Assembly: GCA_017618015.1 (NCBI GenBank) | Contig: JAFZVC010000006.1 | Location: 1 to 57,123, forward strand | Length of the DNA stretch: 57,123 bases | Reading direction: 5' to 3' | From: Spirochaetaceae bacterium | GTDB lineage: Bacteria; Spirochaetota; Spirochaetia; Treponematales; Treponemataceae | Part shown: positions 43,864-53,226 of the stretch, piece by piece | Layout of the letters: each line of letters starts with the position of its first letter | How positions within the stretch are numbered: the first letter of the stretch is position 1 | Program-made: the position numbers and the translations under genes | The notes under the pieces: generated by a model | Seen by the model: only the letters and a program-made list of their open reading frames with translations | Told to the model about the DNA's origin: nothing | The model's database searches: none

Positions 43864-45264
43864 ATGAGTTTCAAAATAAATAGTGCGAACGGCAGATTAT
43901 TCACATATTTCATTTTTCTCGCTGTAATAGGAACGTCACTTTTTCTTTGTCCGTTCTCGTATGTGTCCGGCAAAGGCGCATCGTTTGTAGACGCACTGTT
44001 TATGGCAGTTTCTGCAATTTGTGTGACGGGACTTTCTGTACTGGACATGGCTGTTTTTTCGCGGGCAGGACTCGTAATACTGATGCTGCTCGTAGAGGCC
44101 GGCGGTCTGGGACTTGTCACGTTCTTCTGCATATACCTTGCAATGCCTTCAAAACGCGTGTCTTATGTAGATAAAAAGTTCATCCGCGAATTTTTCACCG
44201 ACGAGTCAAAAGTCAACATACACCGCTTGCTTTTGCGCATTGTCGGAACCACACTTCTTATCCAGACCGCCGGAGCAACTTTGCTTGCTGTGTTCCTTAA
44301 TCGTGCAGGCGAAAAAAACAACGTTTTCTACGGCATTTTCCTTTCGATAACTTCATTCTGCAACGCCGGTTTCGCCCCCTACTCCGACAACTTAGAGCAG
44401 TTCTCGACGAACATTCCGGTGTGCATTACGCTCTGCATCCTTATTCTGACGGGCGGAATCGGCTTCACGGTATTGTCCGATACAGCCGGAACACTTCGCA
44501 CAAAGCTTTTCAAGCGCCGTTACAGATTTTCGCGCAAAAGTATAGAAGACGCAAGCAAAAGCCCCAAGCGCCGCTTAAGCCTGCACAGCCGCGTCGTCCT
44601 TTTGATGACAGCCCTGCTTACTTTTTGCGGAGCTGGCTTTTTCCTCGCTGCGGAATGGAACAACGCATTCGCAGAGTTTTCCGTTGGCAAAAAAATCGTG
44701 AACGCGCTCTTTCAGTCGGTAACGCTTCGTACCGCCGGCTTTGACACAGTTTCGCAAAGCAGCTTTTCACCATCAACATACTTAATATCGCTTATTTTCA
44801 TGTTCACAGGCGGAAACCCAGGCTCTATGGCTGGCGGTATAAAAACAACGACAGTTTTCCTTGTTTTATGCTACGGTTTCCGCAGCTCGGAAGACAAAGG
44901 CGAAATGTCGCTTATGGGCCGCGATATCTCGCAAAGTTCCGTTGACAGGGCAATCGGAATAACGGTAAAAGCCTTGTGCATCTTGCTTTTGGTAACGATT
45001 TCTCTGTGCTTTTCCGAGCAAGAGGCGTTAAAAGCTGGCACATTCACCATTTCGGACATAATTTTTGAGACAGTCTCGGCGTTCAGCACGACCGGACTTT
45101 CAAAAGGAATAACACCTATGCTGAATTCGTTCAGCAAAATAATGCTTTCTTGCGCGATGTTCGCCGGACGAACCGGAATTATCGCGCTCGTTATGCGCCC
45201 CGGAAAAGCACGAAAACTGGAAGCTCTTTCGGAGTTCCCGCACGAGGACATCCTTGTAGGATGA
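43864..45264 (+). CDS. Trk/Ktr-type K+ transporter membrane subunit
   Basis: 466 residues from the start used here; about eight membrane helices in four pore-loop repeats. The selectivity-filter glycines are in AICVTGLS, TSFCNAGF, TLRTAGFDT and AFSTTGLSK, and FTGGNPGSMAGGIKTTT is the TrkH/KtrB intramembrane loop. With the TrkA-like gene 13 nt downstream it forms a K+ uptake system. The frame starts 51 nt earlier, but the shorter start is chosen for the usual MSFKINSANGR N-terminus. No Shine-Dalgarno; TATTGT ends 7 nt before the ATG. Confidence 0.93.
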   Translation: MSFKINSANGRLFTYFIFLAVIGTSLFLCPFSYVSGKGASFVDALFMAVSAICVTGLSVLDMAVFSRAGLVILMLLVEAGGLGLVTFFCIYLAMPSKRVSYVDKKFIREFFTDESKVNIHRLLLRIVGTTLLIQTAGATLLAVFLNRAGEKNNVFYGIFLSITSFCNAGFAPYSDNLEQFSTNIPVCITLCILILTGGIGFTVLSDTAGTLRTKLFKRRYRFSRKSIEDASKSPKRRLSLHSRVVLLMTALLTFCGAGFFLAAEWNNAFAEFSVGKKIVNALFQSVTLRTAGFDTVSQSSFSPSTYLISLIFMFTGGNPGSMAGGIKTTTVFLVLCYGFRSSEDKGEMSLMGRDISQSSVDRAIGITVKALCILLLVTISLCFSEQEALKAGTFTISDIIFETVSAFSTTGLSKGITPMLNSFSKIMLSCAMFAGRTGIIALVMRPGKARKLEALSEFPHEDILVG

Positions 45265-45277
45265 TTTAGGAGGAAAT

Positions 45278-46072
45278 ATGGTCACAGTCGCAGTTGTAGG
45301 AATGGGTACATTCGGTTGCAGAGTCGTGAATGAGCTTGAAAATACAGACGCAGATGTCGTCATCATCGACAAAAACAGAGAAACCGTGGAATCGTACAAA
45401 GGCAAAGTTAAGGATGCCTATATAACCGATGCGCTTAACGATTCCGTACTGCGAAAGACGTTGCCCGACGATTTGGATACAGCCGTCGTTGACCTTGGGC
45501 AGCAGCTTGAGACATCGATTCTTGTGACGAACGCCCTTCATAAAATGGGCATAAAGAAAATCATAGTTAAAGCGCGTTCCGACGAGCACGGCGACATTCT
45601 TAGGCTTGTCGGGGCAACTGATATTGTTTATCCAGATTTGGATGCAGCACTCCATATCGTTCCGATGATTGTAACGCCATCGCTCTACAACTATATGCAG
45701 GTTTCCGAGAAATTCGCGCTTGCGGAAGTCTCCGTAAAAGACGAGCTTGTCGGGAAAACACTTGCGGAAAGCGGATTGCGCCAGAACTTCAACCTTAACT
45801 TGGTGGCAGTGCGCAGCTCACAGGAAGATGAGTATCAGCTTGCGAACAACCCGACGATGATTCTTGAAGAAGGATTGCTGCTTCTTGTCGCTGGAACGAC
45901 GGAAGCTCTTCACAAATACATGGAAAAAGCCGAGCAACAGTTTACGAACAAAAAATCGGCTTTCTCACGTATGTTCAAAAAGAAGGTTTCAACCGCAGCA
46001 CAAGCAGCCAAAACTGTCGCACAAAAAACAGCGCAGGTTGCCGACCTCGCCAAAAAATCTACAGAAAAATAA
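45278..46072 (+). CDS. Trk/Ktr regulatory subunit (TrkA/KtrA-like)
   Basis: 264 residues; gates the K+ channel in response to nucleotides. RCK-N with VTVAVVGMGTFGCRVVNEL (GxGxxG-type) and RCK-C from about 135-220 (KFALAEVSVKDELVGKTLAESGLR... LLLLVAGTTEALHK), followed by an Ala/Lys/Gln-rich tail (about 230-264). A single RCK module resembles KtrA more than the doubled E. coli TrkA. The Shine-Dalgarno AGGAGGAAAT precedes the ATG. Its end overlaps the convergent chromate-transporter gene by 14 bp. Confidence 0.93.
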   Translation: MVTVAVVGMGTFGCRVVNELENTDADVVIIDKNRETVESYKGKVKDAYITDALNDSVLRKTLPDDLDTAVVDLGQQLETSILVTNALHKMGIKKIIVKARSDEHGDILRLVGATDIVYPDLDAALHIVPMIVTPSLYNYMQVSEKFALAEVSVKDELVGKTLAESGLRQNFNLNLVAVRSSQEDEYQLANNPTMILEEGLLLLVAGTTEALHKYMEKAEQQFTNKKSAFSRMFKKKVSTAAQAAKTVAQKTAQVADLAKKSTEK

Positions 46073-46586
46073 CGCCCGCAACGCCGCACAAAACAATAAG
46101 CAGGATTGGCGACATCTTTTTCCACACAAACAGGAGCGTAAGGCTCACCGCGAAAATAACGGCGCGTATCGGTGAAAAAACGTTCACAACAGAAATGCTC
46201 AGGACGTTCCAAGCGGCGACGGCGATAAGCCCCGCTGAGACAGGGCGGATACATGAGAACGTCGTTTTTACAAGCGGCTTGTCCTGATATTTGTCGAAAA
46301 ACTTCGCGATTATAAGGATAATCAGCAGTGATGGAAGCACTGTGGCAAACGTGACAGCCACGCCGCCGAACACTCCGAAAAGCTCACAGCCGATATAAGT
46401 CGCCATGTTAATGCCGATTGGTCCCGGTGTCGATTCAGAAACTGCAACCATGTTGTAGAACTGGTCTGCGGAAAGCAAGCCGCCCTCGACGACAGGCTGA
46501 TACATCAGCGTTATTGCGACCTGACCGCCGCCTATCGTGAATGCCCCGATATAAAAGAATGTCCACATCAGCTGAAGAAGGCTCAT
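46059..46586 (-). CDS. chrA: Chromate transporter, second half (short ChrA)
   Basis: 175 residues, one CHR domain of about six helices: FTIGGGQVAITLMYQPVV, VAVSESTPGPIGINMATYIG (the conserved E/Q-S-x-P-G-P/I motif) and VTFATVLPSLLIILI. It is the partner of the neighbouring half; together the pair equals the two halves of long ChrA. Transport of chromate or sulfate-like anions is the family activity; actual substrate unproven. Start ATG overlaps the stop of the upstream half (ATGA), and the end overlaps the convergent K+ regulatory gene. Confidence 0.9.
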   Translation of the reverse strand: MSLLQLMWTFFYIGAFTIGGGQVAITLMYQPVVEGGLLSADQFYNMVAVSESTPGPIGINMATYIGCELFGVFGGVAVTFATVLPSLLIILIIAKFFDKYQDKPLVKTTFSCIRPVSAGLIAVAAWNVLSISVVNVFSPIRAVIFAVSLTLLFVWKKMSPILLIVLCGVAGVIFL

Positions 46587-47161
46587 TTTTCACCTCCCTC
46601 GCGCTTTTTGCGGCGCACAAAATACGTCGCTACACCGCACAAAACCGACACAGCAACCACAATAATCGTGTTTACATGAAGAAAAGCGACAGTTACGAAC
46701 GACAGCACAAAAAGCATCGCCGCCATAACAGACGCTGTAATATTCTTATGGAACTTCCACACTGCTTTGCACAAAAGCGCGGAAACCCCGATATTTATGC
46801 CCGAAAGCGCTTTTTTTACCCACTCTATATCGTTAAAACCAGAAAGAAAAAATGCGATTATCGAGATTATAATCAGTGACGGCATTATGACACCGAGCGT
46901 CGCCAAACATCCGCCCAAAACACCGGCTCGCGTATATCCAATAAAAGTTGCGACATTTACGGCGATAATTCCCGGCGTTGACTGACCAATCGCAAAATAA
47001 TCGAGCAGCCGTTCTTTTGTAACCCAACCACGCTTTTCCGCAAGCTCCTGCTCCAAAATGGGAAGCATTGCAAGCCCGCCGCCAAACGTAACGGCTCCTA
47101 TCTTAAAAAAAGCGAAAAACAGTTCTATAACAACGGAAAGCTTACTCGATTTTTCTTTCAT
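46583..47161 (-). CDS. chrA: Chromate transporter, first half (short ChrA)
   Basis: 192 residues, one CHR domain: FKIGAVTFGGGLAMLPILEQEL, YFAIGQSTPGIIAVNVATFIG and LATLGVIMPSLIIISII mirror the partner gene. The N- and C-terminal halves are expressed as overlapping genes, as in other short-chain ChrA pairs, and probably insert with opposite topology. No Shine-Dalgarno; TAGAAT (47173-47168) ends 6 nt before the ATG with TTGCGG 18 nt up. Confidence 0.92.
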   Translation of the reverse strand: MKEKSSKLSVVIELFFAFFKIGAVTFGGGLAMLPILEQELAEKRGWVTKERLLDYFAIGQSTPGIIAVNVATFIGYTRAGVLGGCLATLGVIMPSLIIISIIAFFLSGFNDIEWVKKALSGINIGVSALLCKAVWKFHKNITASVMAAMLFVLSFVTVAFLHVNTIIVVAVSVLCGVATYFVRRKKREGGEK

Positions 47162-47382
47162 ACGAAGATTCTAGCGGAAAAGCGGCTTCAACCGCAAGGT
47201 ACAAAAATTTTGAAGAAAATTTTTTGGAAGAACATTCTTAATTTATTACGATTTTTAGCACTGTTTTACGAACTCGTTTTAGATGTCTCCTGAAAACATC
47301 ATAAAAGCCCCCTAGCTCGCTCGTATAACAAATGCGTTGGACAGTTATGCTGTTCTGCGTATTCTTTTTTAGTGAGGTATTT

Positions 47383-48342
47383 ATGGCACAGCTTACTATA
47401 AGCCAGCACAATTTGATTCAGGCGGCATATAACAGGGAGTACCGCGACAGGCTATTCAAAGCGATTTTCGGGCGCGACAACGAGCAGAGCAAACGCTGGC
47501 GGCTGGAGCTTTACAACGCCCTTAACGGAACAAGCTACACCGATCCTGACGCGCTCGAAGTCAACACGATAGAGAACGTCATCTACATGACGATGAAGAA
47601 CGACGTTTCGTTTCTGGTGGACAGCCAGATGACGCTGTACGAGCAGCAGTCCACGTACAACCCGAACATGCCGCTGCGCGGATTATTCTACTTATCCCAG
47701 CTGTACCAGATGCATATCGAGAAGAACAAGCTGAACATCATGAGCTCGAAGCTGATTAAGATTCCAGAGCCGCGCTTCGTCGTCTTCTACAACGGAGCGA
47801 GGAAAAAGCCTGATGAGTTCAAACTGCGGCTTTCGGACGCGTTCGAAAGGAAATGTGACGACGGCGGAGATAAGAAGCCGTGTGAAAAAGATTCGCAGGG
47901 CTTCGAGTGGACGGCGACGGTGATAAACATCAATCCGGGGCACAATTCAGCTCTTCAAAAAAACTGCAAACCGTTGTATGATTATGTCAGGTATGTCGGA
48001 AGGATAACCGGCAACCAGAAGAACGGAATGCCTGTGAAGGATGCCGTTGACGATGCCGTCGGCTGGGCGATAGAGGAGAATCTTCTCGACGGCTTTTTCA
48101 GGGTTAACAAAGCGGAGGTAATAGCGATGTGCCTTACAGAATTTGACGTTGAATCAGCGATAAAGACTTGGCGAGAGGACGGTTACGAGGATGGATATGA
48201 CGAAGGCATGACAGCTGGCGAGCGTAAAAAAGCCGTGGAAGCCGCGCGGAATCTTCTTATGAAAGGCATCGATTCTGGAATAATTGCCGAGTGTACCGAG
48301 CTTACATTGGAAGAAGTGAAGAAACTCGCAGGGGAAAAGTAG
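47383..48342 (+). CDS. Rpn-family (PD-(D/E)XK) nuclease/transposase-like protein
   Basis: 319 residues. The start AYNREYRDRLFKAIFGRDN..., then VSFLVDSQMTLYEQQSTYNPNMPLRGLFYLSQLY, is the hallmark of Rpn proteins (recombination-promoting nuclease); Asp and Glu-x-Gln lie in the predicted catalytic strand. The C-terminal 60 residues are acidic and repeat-like (WREDGYEDGYDEGMTAGERKKAVEAARNLL), as seen in this family. In gut bacteria these genes occur in many copies; mobility of this one is not supported. The upstream ATG in frame is ignored because GTGAGG precedes 47383. Confidence 0.85.
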   Translation: MAQLTISQHNLIQAAYNREYRDRLFKAIFGRDNEQSKRWRLELYNALNGTSYTDPDALEVNTIENVIYMTMKNDVSFLVDSQMTLYEQQSTYNPNMPLRGLFYLSQLYQMHIEKNKLNIMSSKLIKIPEPRFVVFYNGARKKPDEFKLRLSDAFERKCDDGGDKKPCEKDSQGFEWTATVININPGHNSALQKNCKPLYDYVRYVGRITGNQKNGMPVKDAVDDAVGWAIEENLLDGFFRVNKAEVIAMCLTEFDVESAIKTWREDGYEDGYDEGMTAGERKKAVEAARNLLMKGIDSGIIAECTELTLEEVKKLAGEK

Positions 48343-48350
48343 TATTTTTA

Positions 48351-48375
48351 CCGCCCCGGAAAGATGTCGGGGCGG
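48351..48375. terminator. Hairpin between convergent Rpn and LRR genes
   Basis: CCGCCCCG (48351-48358) pairs with CGGGGCGG (48368-48375). A TTTTTA on the 5' side gives only a weak T run for the plus-strand gene, so it may rely on other signals. Confidence 0.5.
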
Positions 48376-48387
48376 ACGAAGACACGA

Positions 48388-50409
48388 CTAGGGTTGCTGA
48401 TAAGGGTGCACGGTCCATCCGACTGGCACTTTCCCTGCCCAAAAACTATCCGATACCGAAGGATTCCTGTAGAAGGTGCCACCGGCAGTTCCAGCAAGCC
48501 AATCCGTCACGCAATATGAGGCGCTAATGTCTGTCGCAAGACAAGTGACAGTATTAAGGCTCGTGCAGCCAAAGAACATGCTAGAGTAGCAATATTCCTT
48601 CAGCGTCGTAGCCGGCAGCTCCGGCGCAGAGGACAGGCTCGTGCAGCCATCGAACATGCCGTTGTAGCAACCTACCGCCAGCGTTGTAGCTGGAAGCTCC
48701 GGCGCAGAGGTCAGGCTCGTGCAACCATCGAACATACTGTTGTAGCAATATTCCTTCAGCGTCGTAGCAGGCAGCATGTCTTCAGGAACAGTTTCAAGGC
48801 TCGTGCAGCCCTCGAACATGAACAAGTAGCAATAATCCGCCAGCGTCGTCGCGGGTAGCTCCGGCGCAGAGGTCAGGCTCGTGCAGCCATAGAACATGTT
48901 ACTGTAGCAATCTTCCGCCAGCGTCTCCGCAGGAAGCAGCAATTCAGCGCCGGGCTTGTTCTTTATGTTGGCGTTGTTGCGGAAAAGATTCGCGAACGCA
49001 TATTGTTCCGTCAGTGTCCTTTCATTCTCAAAGCCCTCGCTCTTTATAAGGCTCATGATGTTCCCGTAAACATAGCACTCTTCGTCGCAAGCGATGTTGC
49101 TGCTGTTGGGTATATTACTAGCCCCATACCTTGCGTTGTCGCCGAAGAACGAAACCTTCTGGTGAGCAGAAAGCGTTATCGTCGCGCTGCCGTTACTCGC
49201 GATCGTCTGCATCTCTCCGTCGTTCACCTTGTACTTGACAACGCCCGAAGCCTTGTTTGTGAACGTGACCGTCGTGTTGTTGTTAACCGCTTCCAGCGTC
49301 AGTGGGGTGGTCGGCAACGTGTGCGTCGTCCAGCCAGCAGGAATGCCGTTTGCACCACTGGACCAGTCATCATTCAGTGAATTACAATAAAACTCGCCGG
49401 AATTGGCTACGCCGTAGAGCCAGCTTGACGTACATTCCTCGGCGCTAATGTCTGTCGCAAGACAAGTGACGTTATTAAGGCTCGCGCAGCCCTTGAACAT
49501 GAAACTGTAGCAAAAATCCTTCAGCGTCGTCGCAGGAAGCTCCGGCGCACCGGTCAGGCTCGCGCAGCCATAGAACATGCAGTCGTAGCAACATTCCGCC
49601 AGCGTCGTCGCAGGCAGCATGTCTTCAGGAACAGTTTCAAGGCTCGTGCAGCCCTCGAACATGCTGTCGTAGCAATGTACCGCCAGTGTCGTCGCACGAA
49701 GCTCCGGCGCACCGGTCAGGCCCGTGCAGCCATAGAACATGCAGTAGTAGCAATAATCCGCCAGATTCGTCGCAGGCAGCATGTCTTCAGGAACAGTTTC
49801 AAGGCTCGTGCAGCCCTCGAACATGCTAGAGTAGCAAAAATCCGCCAGCGTCTCCGCAGGAAGCAGCAATTCAGCGCCGGGCTTGTTCTTTATGTTGGCG
49901 TTGTCGTAGAAAAGACACGCGAACGCATATTCTGCCGTCAGTGTCCTTTCATTCTCAAAGCCATCGCTCTTTATAAGGCTCATGATGTTCCCGTAAACAT
50001 AGCATTCTTCGTCGCAAGCGATTTTGCTGCTGTTAGAATCACCTAAAGCCCCGTATTTTGCGTTGTCGCCGAAGAACGAAACCTTGTCGCCCGCCGCCGA
50101 AAGCGTTATCGCCGCGCTGTCGTTACTCGCGATCGTCTGAATATCTCCGTCGTTCACCTTGTACTTGACATCGCCCGAAGCCTTGTTTGTGAACGTGACC
50201 GTCGTGTTGGCGGCAACCGCTTCCAGCGTCAAAGGGATCTGCTCCGGCGGCGTTGTGACTACCGGCGTACCAGCGGGCGTCGCACCCTCTTCTTCGTTGG
50301 CTGATGCCCGCGCACGGCGCAAGTCCTCAAGCATATTGCTGCAGGAGAATACTGCCAGCACGCAGACCAATGCGAATATCGCAGATACGAAAAATCCTGT
50401 CTTTTTCAT
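48388..50409 (-). CDS. BspA-like leucine-rich-repeat lipoprotein with internal duplication
   Basis: 673 residues. Lipobox LAVFSC (Cys23). The protein is two homologous halves (about 60-365 and 370-665). Each has a head domain (LTLEAV...NTTVTFTNKASG... EECYVYGNIMSLI) and about five cysteine-rich LRR units of 26 or 28 residues (for example TLADYCYYCMFYGCTGLTG; MFEGCTSLETVPEDMLPAT), then a tail (CLATDIS...). Such BspA/TpLRR proteins bind host or bacterial surfaces. At DNA level the duplication is strong (48.4-49.3 versus 49.3-50.2 kb), so recombination can change repeat number. It follows the beta-barrel gene by 15 nt and uses a GGAGAG ribosome site. Confidence 0.93.
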   Translation of the reverse strand: MKKTGFFVSAIFALVCVLAVFSCSNMLEDLRRARASANEEEGATPAGTPVVTTPPEQIPLTLEAVAANTTVTFTNKASGDVKYKVNDGDIQTIASNDSAAITLSAAGDKVSFFGDNAKYGALGDSNSSKIACDEECYVYGNIMSLIKSDGFENERTLTAEYAFACLFYDNANIKNKPGAELLLPAETLADFCYSSMFEGCTSLETVPEDMLPATNLADYCYYCMFYGCTGLTGAPELRATTLAVHCYDSMFEGCTSLETVPEDMLPATTLAECCYDCMFYGCASLTGAPELPATTLKDFCYSFMFKGCASLNNVTCLATDISAEECTSSWLYGVANSGEFYCNSLNDDWSSGANGIPAGWTTHTLPTTPLTLEAVNNNTTVTFTNKASGVVKYKVNDGEMQTIASNGSATITLSAHQKVSFFGDNARYGASNIPNSSNIACDEECYVYGNIMSLIKSEGFENERTLTEQYAFANLFRNNANIKNKPGAELLLPAETLAEDCYSNMFYGCTSLTSAPELPATTLADYCYLFMFEGCTSLETVPEDMLPATTLKEYCYNSMFDGCTSLTSAPELPATTLAVGCYNGMFDGCTSLSSAPELPATTLKEYCYSSMFFGCTSLNTVTCLATDISASYCVTDWLAGTAGGTFYRNPSVSDSFWAGKVPVGWTVHPYQQP

Positions 50410-50424
50410 AGCCGTAACCCTCTC

Positions 50425-51618
50425 CTACTTTGTATAAAGATGCCAGACGGCGCCCAGCCTGAAACCTATCTGCCAGCCCGCGTCGGACTCCTCAAAGAAT
50501 GACATGAGCTGCGGTGCAAGCTCTATCTCAAGGCTCTCCAGTTTCGGCATGCTCATGCGGAGCCCCAGGCTCAAGCACAGCTGTTGGTCCACATATAATC
50601 CCTCGATGCTCCCGCCGCTGCTTACGTTATGGAAAACTATCCCATACGAGAGCTCCGGCTGGAACGCGAACGTCATCCTGCCTATATGGAACGGAAGCCT
50701 TAGGAACGCGCCCGCGGAAAGCGTAACGTCGCAGCCGCCCTTGACGACCGAGTTTTCCTTTGGCAGCATGGCCCCGCAATCGAACCTGAGGGAAACGCCC
50801 AGGTCAAACACGGGCAGGCCCAGCGGAAGCGTGAATTCAACATCCGCCCCGCCTCCTATCGTCGCCGTCACGAACTCAGACCAGCCACCAGCCGCGAACC
50901 CCGTCGTAAAATGCGCCCCGAACGCGAACCCGTCATAACGGACTTTCTGCGTTCCGAAGCCGCCGCCGTCATCTTCTTCGATATTGACATCAGATTCCCC
51001 GCCGTTGTCAGCGTCAGACTCCGCCGCATGAATATCACCTGCCACGCTCACGTAATGAAGGGGAATCACGATTCTTGACTGACCCGCCCATTCATCCCAT
51101 CTCTTTGAGAGGCCGCAGTTCCGCGCGGTAAGATTCTCCACGACCCCGCTCTTGTATTTGGAAACGAACGCATCGTATTTCCCGCGGTAAACCGCATTGT
51201 ACACCGTTATCAGGACCGCAAGGTTGTCCGCCTCGTCCTGCGGATAGGAATAGACGGCGGAAAGATACCCGCTTATGATCGCGCGGAGTTTCGCGATATT
51301 GTCCGCCACGGAGCCTTTCTCCATGTAGATGATATCGGCGTTGAGCCTGTCCTCTTCGCCGTCACCCACGATATGGACGACGTGAATGCTCTCCGTCGAC
51401 ATGCTGGAAGTTTTTTGAAGCACGATTTTTTCGCCCAGCTTGTATCCGACCGCCTTCAGGAAAGAGGCGTTTTCACTAGTGCCCGCGCGGTTGATGAATT
51501 CGGCTGTCTGTGAGCCGAAAGCTTTGAGCTCCGTTTCGTCAACCCTCAGTACAGATTCCGACGCGGATATAAAGGATGCGAGGCAAAGGAGAACAACGAT
51601 TAAAGAGGTTTTTTTCAT
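50425..51618 (-). CDS. Exported protein with probable C-terminal outer-membrane beta-barrel
   Basis: 397 residues. Signal peptide 1-20 (ASFISAS). Residues about 25-210 form a soluble, mainly helical periplasmic domain. A short Asp/Glu-rich linker (about 195-220) precedes amphipathic strands with repeated aromatic/Gly pattern (FAFGAHFTTGFAAGG..., GASFLRLPF..., FQPELSYGIVFHNVS, IGFRLGAVWHLYTK), ending in an aromatic-x-aromatic-like motif expected for a barrel. I do not recognise a family. Being 15 nt upstream of the LRR lipoprotein, it may display or export it. Confidence 0.75.
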   Translation of the reverse strand: MKKTSLIVVLLCLASFISASESVLRVDETELKAFGSQTAEFINRAGTSENASFLKAVGYKLGEKIVLQKTSSMSTESIHVVHIVGDGEEDRLNADIIYMEKGSVADNIAKLRAIISGYLSAVYSYPQDEADNLAVLITVYNAVYRGKYDAFVSKYKSGVVENLTARNCGLSKRWDEWAGQSRIVIPLHYVSVAGDIHAAESDADNGGESDVNIEEDDGGGFGTQKVRYDGFAFGAHFTTGFAAGGWSEFVTATIGGGADVEFTLPLGLPVFDLGVSLRFDCGAMLPKENSVVKGGCDVTLSAGAFLRLPFHIGRMTFAFQPELSYGIVFHNVSSGGSIEGLYVDQQLCLSLGLRMSMPKLESLEIELAPQLMSFFEESDAGWQIGFRLGAVWHLYTK

Positions 51619-51813
51619 TTTACGACTCTCCCCAGTTATGATTTTGTAAATCTACCACAGATTTTACTTTTTCACAAGTCGCATGTGCGCGGAGCGCAGG
51701 TGTGGTGCAACTTTAGGTAGCCGTCATTTATCAAGACTTATTAAAGCAAGATTAAAAGTATTTTGAAACACTGATTCTAGCGGAAAAATTAAAAACTTGC
51801 TATAAATACTGCA

Positions 51814-53193
51814 ATGAAAACTGGCGCATACCGCTTACGGACATTAAAAGCCCCGACTGCCGCAATTACAGAAGGAGTGATATGGCAACAGCTGCTTCTC
51901 TTCTTTTTTCCGATTCTGTTCGGAACGTTTTTCCAGCAGCTGTACAACACTGCCGACGCGATAATCGTAGGGCGTTTCTTAGGAAAAGAAGCGTTATCTG
52001 CGGTGGGCGGAGGAACGGGAACAGTTATCAATCTTCTCATCGGATTTTTTACCGGACTTTCGTCAGGCGGGACTGTAATAATTTCGCAGTTTTATGGAGC
52101 TAAAAACAGCCGCGACGTCAACAGGGCTGTACACACGGCAATCGCACTTTCTATTGCGGGTGGCATTTTAATTACGGTACTCGGTGTTTTCTACGCGCCA
52201 TGGATGCTTCGGATTTTGGGCACGCCAGACGAAATTCTGACACTTGCCGTTTCTTATACGCGTATATTCTTTTTGGGCATTCTTCCCACGATTATCTATA
52301 ACATGGGAGCCGGAATCCTTCGTGCTGTTGGCGATTCCCGCCGCCCATTCTACTTTTTGATAGCGGGAACTATCTTAAATATCATCCTTGATTTTTTGTT
52401 CATCGCAGTTTTCAAATGGGGTGTTGAAGGAGCCGCATTCGCGACAATAGCCTCGCAGTTCATAACGATGGTTCTTGTCTGCCGCGCTCTTATGAAAAGC
52501 CACGACTGCTACAGGCTTTCTATAAAGCAAATCCGCTTTGACGCACAGATTCTTAAGCGGATAATTCAGCTTGGCATTCCGACAGGACTGCAGTCCGTAA
52601 TGTATACGCTCTCGAACTTGATAATCCAGGCAAACGTGAACAGCTTCGGCACGAACACGATCGCGGCTTGGGCAGCTTGGGGCAAAATCGATTCGCTTTT
52701 CTGGATGACGATTAACTCGTTCGGTATTGCAGTAACAACGTTCGCCGGGCAGAATTTTGGCGCGAAAAAGCTTGACAGAGTGCGCAAAGGTACAAAACAA
52801 TGCTTTGTAATAGCAGGAATTGCGACCGTTCTCCTTGTAAGCGTATTCATGCTGTTCGGCAGATTTTTCTACACGCTTTTTACAACGGACGAAACAGTTA
52901 TTGAAGAAGGGCTTAAAATTCTATACTTTATGGCTCCGCTTTTTATAACTTACATAGGCATTGAAGTTTTCTCTGGAACGCTGCGTGGCTGCGGTAAGAC
53001 TCTCGTCCCTACGCTGTTCACTTGCGGCGGTGTATGCATTCTGCGGATTGTATGGCTTTCTGTCGCCGTTCCGCTAAAACGCGAGTTCTTCACGGTAGCC
53101 GCGGCGTACCCTATAAGCTGGGTTCTTACGACGATTCTATTCTTTATTTACTACACGGTGATGTCAAAGCGGGATTTTAGGAGCCGCGCGTAA
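51814..53193 (+). CDS. MATE family efflux transporter
   Basis: 459 residues, 12 membrane helices in two halves. Hallmark segments: FFPILFGTFFQQLYNTADAIIVGRFLG in helix 1, SGGTVIISQFYGAKNSRDVNRAVHT, GILRAVGDSRRPFYFLIAGTILNIILD, and QANVNSFGTNTIAAWAAWGKID in the second half. Exports cationic drugs or metabolites in exchange for H+ or Na+; substrate unknown. No Shine-Dalgarno; TATAAA (51801-51806) ends 7 nt before the ATG. The upstream gap (51619-51813) has no other feature. Confidence 0.94.
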   Translation: MKTGAYRLRTLKAPTAAITEGVIWQQLLLFFFPILFGTFFQQLYNTADAIIVGRFLGKEALSAVGGGTGTVINLLIGFFTGLSSGGTVIISQFYGAKNSRDVNRAVHTAIALSIAGGILITVLGVFYAPWMLRILGTPDEILTLAVSYTRIFFLGILPTIIYNMGAGILRAVGDSRRPFYFLIAGTILNIILDFLFIAVFKWGVEGAAFATIASQFITMVLVCRALMKSHDCYRLSIKQIRFDAQILKRIIQLGIPTGLQSVMYTLSNLIIQANVNSFGTNTIAAWAAWGKIDSLFWMTINSFGIAVTTFAGQNFGAKKLDRVRKGTKQCFVIAGIATVLLVSVFMLFGRFFYTLFTTDETVIEEGLKILYFMAPLFITYIGIEVFSGTLRGCGKTLVPTLFTCGGVCILRIVWLSVAVPLKREFFTVAAAYPISWVLTTILFFIYYTVMSKRDFRSRA

Positions 53194-53226
53194 AAGCAGC
53201 GTTTTGTGCCGACACGCGAGCTTTTG

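Noticed and set aside
47383..48342. Active transposon
   Set aside because: The Rpn-type gene has no terminal inverted repeats or target duplications around it.
48400..50230. Regular 78-84 bp repeats suggesting CRISPR
   Set aside because: Repeats are in frame and encode the LRR units; no spacers of unique sequence and no cas genes.
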